Shown here one piece after another: positions 1 to 7,493 of a stretch of 10,271 bases of DNA (position 1 is the stretch's first letter; each line of letters begins with the position of its first letter). The stretch covers positions 1 through 10,271 of the forward strand of contig NAVB01001769.1 of NCBI GenBank assembly GCA_002179805.1, written 5' to 3'. A model generated the notes under the pieces. The model saw only the letters and a list, made by a program, of their open reading frames with translations, was not told where the DNA came from and searched no databases. The position numbers and the translations under genes were made by a program. Source of the DNA: Acanthamoeba lenticulata (taxonomy: Eukaryota > Discosea > Longamoebia > Acanthamoebidae).

Positions 1-1
1 G

Positions 2-3000
2 CCCCGCGTCGGAACAAGCCCCGGCGAGGCCACGTCGGCGCTCGAGAACCGCAAGGCCCAGACGATGACGCTCAGTCCCCAGCAGGTCCACGAGCTCCAG
101 CAGCACCGTCTCCGCGCCCAGGCCGAGAAGGCCGCGGCCGCGGCTGCCCCCGCCGTTAACGCGACGAGCGAGAAGCTTGGCATTCCGAAGGGCCACATCA
201 CGCAGCTCCGGGCCCGCTTCGAGGCGCAGGTCTCCGAGTCAAGCGAATCGGCGCCTAATAGTCCAAGCAGCTCCGCCAATGGCGGCTCGGCGACGACGCG
301 ACGGCGCCTGTTCCTGTCCGACCGGAACCTGCCCCGCGTGACCCACCCGGCGGCCGGAGACCGCTCGCCGGTTCCGGAGGCCAAGGCCGAGCCGCCCGCC
401 GCAGAGCCCGTTCCGGTGACCGCCGTCCGCCGCGAAATTGAGGACCCGCCAACAATGAAAGAGCAGCCTGGCGCGGGCGCCGTCACCGACCCTGAGATGA
501 CGTCGGGCGAGTTTTTGTCGTCGCCAGCGCCATCGTCACCGTCGTCATCATTATCGTCTGATGTCATCAGCTCGAGCCTGTCGCTGGAACTCCCGGCCGT
601 TGCCTCGTTCGCGCCGGAAAAGAACGAAAGCGACGAAAGAGCGAAGGACGAGCTGGCATCGGTGATGAGCCGCGACCACTCGAGCCAGCTGCCACCGACC
701 CGGGACATCCCGCACGAGCGGACCGTGGATGACGCTCACCCGGCCCCGATCGACGATGACGGCGGTGATTCGGAGGAAGGCGGCAACGGCGACGACGAGG
801 ATGATGATTTTGAGTGCGACTGGAAGCGTGTGACGCTGGCGGAGCAGCAGCAACACACGCGGAGTCACGCGAAGAAGGGCGGCACGCGACATCAGCAGCA
901 GCAGCAACAGCAGCAACAAAAGGCCACGAAGAAGGCCGCCAAGGCCGAGCGCAAGAAGGCCAAGAAGGCCCAGGACAAGGCCTCGACTCGGAGCAAGAAG
1001 CTCGCGGCGCCGCACGTCATTGTCAGTTCAGCCAGCGACTACGACGACCTCGACCATGCTGAAGAGGACGAGGAGACCGGCGCCCGGCTGCGCGGGTCGG
1101 ACGCCAGCAAGCGCCGGAGCAAGTCGCGCTCGCCCCGGAGCCGGGCGCCCGCGTCGTCATCGGCACCGCCACCAGTCGAGCCGCGGCGGCCGCTGAGCAA
1201 ACACCACCGCAGCAACTCGACGTCGGCCAAGACGGGCGGCGACCTGATCTCCTACCGCTCCCGACTGGCCTCCGGCGGCAGCGACGAGAGCGATGCCGCG
1301 GCGACGGCCAAAAAGGCGACGAAGACGAACGCGGCCGCCGGCCGTTCGCGAGTGCCGGCGGACGAGGACGAGGCCGTCATCGTGAAGCCCGACGCGCGTC
1401 AGCTGAAGCGACGCAAGAGCTGGTCATCATCGCCCTCCCTCCACGGCCTGCCGGACAAGATCGAGCGCACGGCCGTCCCGACGGGCAAAGCCACCTCCTC
1501 GCCCTCCTTCGCTCCCCTCGGGCCCGCCACGTCGGGTGCTGCCTCGACCAAGGTTCGCTCCCCCCCCCCCCATCTGTCTGCCTTGATCGTCATCATCGTC
1601 GTCGTCATCATCCTCGTTGTCGCCATCGTCGTGGTTGATCGATGTCGCGTGTCTGACGCGCATGATGTGGGACGCAGGCGAGGGCATCCACGGGCGGGAG
1701 CACGAGCACGAGCACGAGCACGATTCGGGTCAACACGTCGGCGACATCAACGTCGTCATCGTCGTCAGGCCTCTCCGGCGGGAAGAGTTCCATCCGGGCC
1801 TCCTCGCGCTCTCGCAAGAATCTCGGTACGTCGCGCGCGTGCGTCTGCGGCCCGCGTGTCTCGTGTTCTGATGATGATGTTGTTCGTGTTTTGTGTTTGC
1901 CTTGCGTGCGGCAGAGGGAGGACAGCAGCAGAACATAAGCATCAACACGCGGACGGAGAAGAACTCGATCATCACTAAGCTGGACCTGTCCTTCGCGGGC
2001 GTCTCCTACCAGATCACGTCGTCGCCCTTTTCCTCGGGCTCGTCCTCCTCGGCCAACACGACCCCGACCTGCTCTGAGGACGACCGCGACCGGCAGCTGC
2101 CCCACAGCCACCATCACCACCACCGCCACCAGCAGCAGCAGCAGCAGCAGCAGCCTCCCCGCGCCCGACGCGGCCAAGCGGTTGATCAGGACGATGATGA
2201 CGATGACGACGATCAAGTTGATCATGATGACGAGCATCACCATCGTCAGCGACATCGTCACGCACACCATCCTCATCGACACCGCGCGCAGCATCATGAT
2301 GAGGAAGACGACGACGACGATGAGGAGGAGGACGACGATGAGGAGGAAGATGGGCGCGAGGCCGGCCGGGCGCACCGGCGCGTCGACCGAGCCGAGATGG
2401 AGCGCCAGGCGCGGGAGCGCGAGCGCGAGCGGGAGAAGGAAAAGGAGAAGGAGAAGCGCGAGCGCGAAAAGGAGATCGAGCTCGTCCGGATCGAGCGCGA
2501 GCGCGCCCGCGAGGAGCGCCTCAAGGCCGAGCTGCGCCAGCGCGAGCGCGACGGGATGCGCCTGCAGCACCAGCACAGCCAAAAGTCGGACCCGACGTCG
2601 CGCTTCTCGCTGCGCAACCTGCTCTTCACCCCGCGCGCCAACTCCAAGCGGAGCAACCTCAGCCCGTCGGCCTCGCCGCCGCCCGCCCGCGCGGCCAGCG
2701 CCGGCCTCCTGGGCAGCAGCCCGCCCGACGGCGGCGGCGGCTCGCTGACCGTCTCGTCCGACGGCTATTCCAGCAGCGGCGGCGGCTACTCAAGCGGGGG
2801 AGGCGGCGGCGGCAGCAGCAGCAAGTGGCGGAGCGAGGTGATGTCCAGTGACGGAGGGGGCGGTGGAGGAGGCGGGAAGGGCCGGAAGGACCGCGACAAG
2901 GAGTGGGAAAAGGCCATCGACAAGGAGCGTGAACGACGGCAGCGCGAGCGCGAGCGGCTCCGTGAACGCGAACGCGCGGCCGCGTCGCTCAACCCCGCCC

Positions 3001-3029
3001 GACGGGCCATCGCCGGCGGCGATGACTGA
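2..3029 (+). CDS. Large intrinsically disordered low-complexity protein (5' partial, 3 exons)
   Basis: No family is recognised. Exons are 2-1552, 1678-1825 and 1915-3029 (TGA stop). Introns are 1553-1677 (phase 0) and 1826-1914 (phase 1, donor GTACGT), and the frame is continuous across both joins. The frame is open to the left edge, so the true start may lie outside; the first ATG is at 65 and would give 916 residues (numbering used here). Visible parts, in order: an Ala/Gln-rich helix with a QLRARFEAQ stretch (about residues 55-63, a pattern reminiscent of short cytoskeletal/Rho-regulator motifs, weak); Ser-rich and Lys-rich segments; Gln9 (277-285); a Ser/Thr repeat in exon 2; a more ordered-looking piece, TKLDLSFAGVSYQITSS, in early exon 3; His5 and Gln8; Asp8; an acidic block; an E/R/K helix (706-758); Gly/Ser tracts; and a second E/R-rich end. 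It is probably a scaffold or a nuclear/cytoskeletal protein. Gene reality is fairly sure, function unknown. Confidence 0.65.
893..919 (+). repeat. CAG/CAA tract encoding Gln9
   Basis: Nine consecutive Gln codons (CAG with interspersed CAA) lie in exon 1 of the disordered protein, just before a Lys/Ala-rich segment. The CAA interruptions make it less prone to slippage than a pure CAG run. Confidence 0.9.
2105..2351 (+). repeat. Poly-His / poly-Gln / poly-Asp / acidic low-complexity block
   Basis: This in-frame block in exon 3 of the disordered protein carries a His5 run, a pure (CAG)8 tract at 2130-2153 (Gln8), Asp8 at 2190-2213, a segment with many His and Arg residues (about 2214-2297), and an 18-residue Asp/Glu run at 2298-2351. 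The DNA is largely CAN/GAN trinucleotides, which also leaves long open frames on the opposite strand. Mixed His and acidic residues could bind metal ions, but that is inference. Confidence 0.85.
2394..2552 (+). other. E/R/K-rich predicted long single alpha helix
   Basis: About 53 residues of alternating Glu, Arg and Lys with few hydrophobics, in the coding frame of the disordered protein. Such ER/K runs are known to form stable solitary helices or charged coiled coils that act as rigid spacers. A second, shorter E/R-rich run lies near the C-terminus at about 2880-2975. Confidence 0.6.
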
Positions 3030-3189
3030 CGATCTATTGTCGTCATATTCTCCTCATGACCGAAACGGCGAAAGGCCTTCTTCTTCGGCGAGGTGTGGTG
3101 CCTCGGCCCGAGGGTGATGTAGCAGTAATTTATTCAGTAATTTTTCAAATTGTTTTTAAAAATACAACAAAAAAAAGAGTATTACCAAG
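3030..3189. other. Tandem intergenic spacer with AT-rich island
   Basis: The 160 bases lie between the stop of the disordered-protein gene and the ATG of the VOC gene. Most of 3118-3183 is very AT-rich in an otherwise GC-rich window. It must hold the 3' end of the first gene and the promoter of the second. No AATAAA is seen on the + strand here. Nothing else is recognisable. Confidence 0.6.
3153..3162 (+). promoter_or_regulatory. Possible TATA-like element of the VOC gene
   Basis: TTTTTAAAAA lies 27-36 bases upstream of the ATG at 3190, inside the AT-rich island. If it is a TATA element, the start site would be almost at the ATG, giving a very short 5' leader. The ATG has A at -3 and G at +4, a good eukaryotic start context. 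The assignment rests only on composition and position. Confidence 0.3.
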
Positions 3190-4949
3190 ATGGAGCGCGA
3201 AGAACACGACAGGGATGACCAACAGGACGATCTTGGAGGAATCGTGCATCTGGAGCACATAAATCTGTGTATTCCTGAACAGGTTGGTGCACCAACCTGG
3301 CTGCCAGCTTCGCTCTTGCTTGTGCACTCACGCGTTCATCTTGCTCTTCCACAGCCGAAGGCGAGTGTGTTCTACTTTGAGGGGATGGGCTTCACACGAG
3401 ACCCCTTCTACAACGTGGGGGCCGCCACCATGTGGTGCAACATTGGCTATCAGCAGATCCACCTCTCGCCCGGGTGCTTCCTCCACCCTCTCTCCCCACT
3501 ACACCTGCTCCGCATCTTCCTTCTGATGAGTGCAAGGCTCATGGGGCCCGGGCTGGTGCTGTGCGCAGGGAGCCGCAGGTGGTGCGGGGTCACATCGGCT
3601 TAGTCGTTCCCAGCCTCGCCGCCTTGAAGGAGCGCCTCGCCCAGCCCAAGGTGCCCTTTTCTTTCCACGCAGTAGCGGACGGGCTTGCTCCCTCACCTGC
3701 TGTGGCGTGGGCAGGTGGTGAATGGGCTCAAGGACACCAAGTTCAGCTGGACTGCCCACGCCGCTTCTGATCCTGGTGCACCCTCCTCCGCCCTCGTGTC
3801 ATGCAGGTGGGAGGGGGGGGGGGTGGTAGGGGTTGAGAGACCAACAACTCCAAACGTCCCATGCGCACAGACGCTCGTCGCTACGTGCGCGGGTTTGACC
3901 CGGCCAAGGAGGGCTACCTCGCCGTGACCGGCCCCTACGGCAACCAGTTCAGGTGTGCATGCACTCCCAAATGACGTTTGATTGTCCCTCAAAAACCTCT
4001 CCCCCCTCCCATAACGAGCGCTCACGACAGCGTGTGTGCGCGTGATAGAGTCTACGAGGCGACGCCGGCCATGGCGGTCAAAGGCGACGTTGGCGTCGTT
4101 TACCTGGAGGAGCTGTGCAAGGCCGGCACTGCTGAGCAAGTTGCCGCCTTCTATCGGTAATTGCGCCCCTTTTACTGTGTGCGATCATCGCCTTTGTTTC
4201 ACGTTTGGGGCGTGACAAACCTCCTGGCGCGCAGGAACTACTTTGAGGCGCGCGCGTGGGTGGAGGAGGACAACGGCGTAAAGGTGGCCAAGGTCTCTGT
4301 TGGCCCCCGTCAGTGGCTCCTCTTCCGGGAGACCCCCGACGCCGCCCTTGTACGCAACCTGCGCCCTCGTGCCACACGACGAAGCGTCCTCATCACGACG
4401 CTGAATGCACGCATTGCATGTATGGCACGTGGGCAGACCGCGTGGACGGGGCACCACATCCAGATCTACATCAACGCCTTCTCGCGCATCTACAACCGCC
4501 TGCGCCAAGCCCCCAAGGACCCCTTCCTCCACGACAACCGCTTCCCCGATCGGTTCGTGCCGCCGCCACGGGAGACTCACGCCCCGGCGAAGATGAACTG
4601 ACGTCTACCTGATGATGTCTGTTGTTGTTGTTTGTCCCCTTTGGGGGATCCTGCTGCAGGTACGGAACGCTGCAGGAGGCGCTCCAGTATCACCAGTTCC
4701 GCGTGCTGGACATCATCGACGACCAGGGCAACGTCCTGCTGCAGCTCGAGCACGAGGTACACCTCCTCCATAGCTGGCGTCATGCATGATTTTCGACACA
4801 CCGCATCCCCCCCTCTCTCTCTCTCTCATCATCGCCATCCTGACCGCCACCACCACCACCACCATCAGGTGCGTTCGATGCTGCACCCGTCGTACATGCG
4901 GCCACTCGTCAACCGCCTGGGCTCGACCGGTATCTACTGCATCCAATAA
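3190..4949 (+). CDS. Two-domain VOC (glyoxalase/dioxygenase-type) superfamily protein
   Basis: Exons: 3190-3282, 3355-3473, 3569-3650, 3715-3775, 3871-3952, 4049-4156, 4235-4349, 4437-4552, 4660-4756, 4869-4949; 317 residues, and every join keeps frame. The first half has two paired beta-alpha-beta modules typical of the vicinal oxygen chelate fold: HINLCIPEQ (H23), QQIHLSPGEPQ (H67), RGHIGLVVPSL (H79) and VTGPYGNQFRVYE (E149). H23, H79 and E149 are the likely metal-ligand positions, with H67 also possible. The second half repeats the pattern more weakly (GDVGVVYLEEL, then GHHIQIYIN at 225-233, then LQLEHEVRS near 286-294). VOC members include glyoxalase I and ring-cleaving dioxygenases; the substrate here cannot be told. 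No signal peptide is visible, so it is probably cytosolic. The stop codon overlaps an AATAAA, and the next gene converges on it. Confidence 0.9.
3280..3299. repeat. 20-base perfect palindrome spanning a 5' splice site
   Basis: CAGGTTGGTGCACCAACCTG is identical to its reverse complement. The CAG|GTTGGT donor of intron 1 of the VOC gene forms its left half, so a folded pre-mRNA (8-bp stem, 4-base loop) would bury the donor. Confidence 0.85.
4812..4868 (+). repeat. CT microsatellite and CAC/CAT tract at an intron 3' end
   Basis: Intron 9 of the VOC gene carries a CT repeat (about 4813-4827), followed by a CCA/CAC-rich tract ending in the CATCAG acceptor. The CT run can serve as the polypyrimidine tract. 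Confidence 0.7.
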
Positions 4950-4950
4950 A
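4945..4950 (+). terminator. Polyadenylation hexamer AATAAA overlapping the stop codon
   Basis: The last codons of the VOC gene read ATC CAA TAA A, so the TAA stop lies inside a canonical AATAAA. The predicted 3' leader after the stop would be only a few tens of bases, in keeping with the tight spacing of genes. Confidence 0.6.
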
Positions 4951-5086
4951 ATCGGCCTCCCACCATTCCATCCGTGCCTGGTCTCCTCCGGTCCTTCTGT
5001 TTGTCGAAGTAAGTTATTCTGTAGTTGGCGGCGCAAGAGAGAGGGTCCCTCTGTATTTGGCCCTCTCTCTTGCGCCGTCGTCGAGG
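4950..5086. other. Convergent intergenic spacer
   Basis: These 137 bases separate the ends of the VOC gene (+) and the LRR gene (-). They hold an AATAAA overlap at the left edge and a 17-base inverted repeat near the right edge. No coding sequence is supported here, although frames on both strands stay open by chance. Confidence 0.7.
5029..5077. terminator. 17-bp perfect inverted repeat (hairpin) between convergent genes
   Basis: Left arm 5029-5045 (CGGCGCAAGAGAGAGGG) and right arm 5061-5077 (CCCTCTCTCTTGCGCCG) are exact reverse complements with a 15-base loop. On the - strand the hairpin begins 10 bases after the LRR gene's TAG. No AATAAA is seen on that strand nearby (only AATAAC just past the hairpin). 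A role in 3'-end formation or in blocking read-through is inference. Confidence 0.6.
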
Positions 5087-7387
5087 CTAAGGGAGGGCGT
5101 CGAGGAGGTGGAGGAGGGGCTCGAGCCCATCGGGGCCCTGCTTGCTCGCCTCGGCCAGCGGCAGCTCGAGCGGGGGCGCCTCTGCGCGCGTTGCCTCTCG
5201 CGCCTGCGCCGCCGGCATTCTCGCGTCGGACACGCTGCACGCCCCCCCCCCTGAAGCTTGAGTTCTCTGGCATCAAAGCACACACGCTGGCGTCTGGGAG
5301 ACACGCACAAGCCCTCGGGCCAGTAGTGGACCACTGCCTCGTCCTCCTTCTCTTCCTCAACGTTGTCGTTCCTGTTTTGTGCGCCGCTGTCGGCGGGCGG
5401 ACGGTAGGTGATCGCCGTGAGGCTCGGGCTGAACTGGAGGACCCGCCGCTGCGCGTCGAAGAAGGGCAGGAGGGCCAGGCGCCGGTTCAGGACGCGGATT
5501 GGATCGTCCTCTTCAGTCGCGTTGAGGTCGAGGAGCATGCCGCTTCCCCACCCATCGTCCTCGTTGTCGTCCTTCTGCTTGCCTTTCTCGCGGTGCTCGA
5601 CGAGGCGCCGAGGCCGCGCCTGCTTGCGCGACCCGACCCGGGCCAGTATCGGGGGCTCGTCCGGCAAAACCGGCTCAAGCCGACGCGGCGGCCGCGCCTG
5701 TTTGGCCACGACGGGCGTGGGCACGGCCCCTGTAGTCGCCGTCGTCGCTGGTATAGTAGTAGTCGAGGACGGAGGGGGTGGGCGCGGGGCACTGGCGGCC
5801 TGGTCGGGAACGAGGAAGCGGGGATCAAGCAAGACCCTGAGCAAATCGAGCTCGTCGGGCGCCGGGCCGTGGTCGCAGAGGTTGGCCGTGGTGCGGACGC
5901 TCGTCTGTCGAAGGCGCGCATAGTCGCGCAGCGGGTAGCTGGTCAGCCCGTCGCAGTTGTCGTCGCACCCGCAACACGTCGGGTTGGGCTCGTGCCCGAG
6001 CCACACGCCGCTTGTCTCGCGCTTGGTCCGCCAGCGCTCGGAGCGCTGGACGTCGAGCAGCAGGCGTTGCACTTGGAGGCGCTGCCGCCGACGGAAGGCC
6101 TTCTCGCCGCCGGCCCTCGGCTGGCGGCTGGCCTGGACTGGCGCCGGCGGCTCACCGGCTGATGGACACGTACGAACGAGCGTGAGACGACATTCGAAGA
6201 AGCTACACGAAGCTGTGGCGACGAAGGAAGCGACACGATCAAGGAAGCGTACAAGAGGACCAGGCGGGCTCGAGGAGCACAGAGTGGGGGTCATGGCGGG
6301 TTGGCTGGCGGATGGCCGCTTCGATCTCCTGCCTGCGAAAGTCGCGGAAGAGGTCGATGTAGTTGTGCCGCGCAGTGTAGAGCATGTAGCGCTGTTCCTG
6401 TGCTGGTATCGTTCGCCCCGCGGGATGTCGTCATCATCACCATCACGCGACAGCAGACTACACAAAGCAAGGGGAGGGACAAAGAAAAGGAAAAAGAAGA
6501 AGAGGAAGAAGGAGGCCTACGTTGGCGACCACAGGTGGCCACAAGCTCCTCAAACGCGGGCCACACGTCGCGCAGCTGTGCAACCAGAAAAGCCCCCGAC
6601 GGCGGTCAGCAAAACGAGGCTGTGTGTAGAGGGGGGAAGGGCTGGTGTGAAGAACTTCTACATACGTCGTCCTCCTCGGAGCGTGCGAGAACGTGTTCTC
6701 GGGAGTGGCCACGATAGAGGCGGGGCAGGACCCGCTGGCAAGCCTGGCTCAGGAGGCTTTGACATGTCTTGTGTAGCCAGGGCAGTGCAGGCCTCAGCCG
6801 CCTTACGTCTTTCTGTGTTGCGGACGGGATCGTCAACGTCTGACGTTGCTGAAGGTGCCTCTTCCCAAGTTCTGGAGGCGAGCCTCGAGCAACTCTTCCA
6901 GAAGCGCACTCGTACGTTGATGAACTCCAGCTTGGGGCACAGATGTAGGAGGGCGAACTCGACCACTTCGAGCAACTCGCTGGGCAGCTTCGTGTTGCCT
7001 GCCACGCGAACGTGCCTGAGCTCTGCACGAACCCTCGTCATCAAGCCAGCATGGGCCGAGAGTCGTGTTATTCGCTGCACATCAGCCTGCTGCGGCGGTG
7101 GAGGTGCTGAACCAGGAAAGTTGGCGAGGAAGTCGAGGCTTGTGAAGTCATTGCGCTCAATGTTGAGCCTGTGCAGGGCCGGGAATCGGTAGGGCAGCTC
7201 GGTCAGCCCTGCCACGCATGTAAGAAGTTGAGTGCTACGACTCATCACCCGTGAGGGGCTGAATACTGTTCCCGCTCAGGTCCAGCTCTTCGATGGCATT
7301 GCAGTCGATGATGCCTCGTTGGAACCGATCCCGTAGGGCGGCATCGTCGAGCTGCAGGTTCGGCCAGGTGACTTTCCTCCTCCGCAT
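5087..7387 (-). CDS. Leucine-rich-repeat protein with an unrecognised C-terminal region
   Basis: Exons in transcript order: 7387-7249, 7208-7113, 7022-6916, 6848-6666, 6575-6521, 6402-6253, 6158-5309, 5234-5087; 575 residues ending in TAG. Leucine-rich repeats fill residues 32-114: IEELDLSGNSIQPL, LHRLNIERNDFTSLDFL, LRHVRVAGNTKLP and a cap-like LCPKLEFIN. LRRs make curved protein-binding surfaces. A helical Arg-rich stretch (115-240) follows, then a long exon with a Cys-containing segment (C305, C306, C308, C312; LCDHG at 337-341), a Pro/Thr linker and a conserved-looking domain (LLDLNATEEDDPIRVLNRR). No signal peptide or membrane span is seen. The start ATG (7387) has a weak context. The join 6521/6402 is uncertain: several donors and two acceptors are possible. 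Intron 1 is only 40 bases. It shares a 106-base gap with the divergent amidohydrolase gene. Confidence 0.8.
5235..5308 (-). other. Last intron of the LRR gene, containing a G10 homopolymer
   Basis: Donor GTGCGT after GAGGGCTT, acceptor GTGCAG; phase 2 on both sides. Removing 74 bases joins TT to C (Phe) and moves into the frame that ends LLHLLDALP-stop. A run of ten G (- strand, 5242-5251) sits inside it, so length variation there would not shift the protein frame. Confidence 0.75.
7209..7248 (-). other. Very short (40-base) intron of the LRR gene
   Basis: Donor GTGATGAG and acceptor GTGGCAG. Its removal joins QPLTG to LTELPYRFP and restores the leucine pattern; left in, the frame stops at once at DES-stop. 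It is shorter than every other intron in the window (next shortest 64). Confidence 0.7.
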
Positions 7388-7493
7388 GTGCCCCGCAACA
7401 ACAAACTTGGAAGAGAAAAGGCAAAAGAAAATGCCCAGAGGCCGGAGCAATACCCTGAGTAATTGCACAGCACACAGAGAAGAAAGCGCAGAC
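7388..7493. promoter_or_regulatory. Divergent intergenic region (shared promoter zone)
   Basis: Only 106 bases separate the start codons of the LRR gene (-) and the amidohydrolase gene (+). The + strand is purine-rich from about 7408 to 7435. No clear TATA element is visible. Both core promoters must lie here or inside the first exons, so shared regulation is plausible. Confidence 0.5.

Noticed and set aside
1573..1640. Hydrophobic Ile/Val-rich stretch that looks like a membrane helix when gene 1 is read straight through
   Set aside because: It lies inside intron 1553-1677 (GT donor, GACGCAG acceptor). The sequence is a GTC/ATC-type simple tract, and splicing restores the Ser/Thr-rich style of the flanking exons.
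841..2351. Short repeats as a CRISPR-like or tandem satellite array
   Set aside because: They are coding trinucleotide tracts without regular spacers, in a eukaryotic gene.
1608..2582. 324-codon open frame on the - strand, rich in Leu/Val
   Set aside because: It is the antisense of the CAN/GAN trinucleotide tracts of gene 1 (CAG and GAC/GAT/GAG reversed give Leu and Val/Ile/Leu codons), so it is a composition artefact.
4553..4601. Stop codon TGA at 4599 as the end of the VOC gene
   Set aside because: A donor at 4553 and acceptor at 4659 join DNRFPDR to YGTLQEALQYHQFRV and extend the domain to a sensible end at 4949; the TGA is intronic.
5242..5251. Frameshift in the LRR gene at the G10 run
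   Set aside because: A standard intron (5235-5308, GTGCGT...GTGCAG) with matching phases explains the change of frame without any defect.
4786..6162. 458-codon open frame on the + strand
   Set aside because: It runs antisense to the LRR gene's largest exon and through the VOC gene's last intron and exon in another frame. It has no family motifs; GC-rich coding DNA often leaves such frames open.
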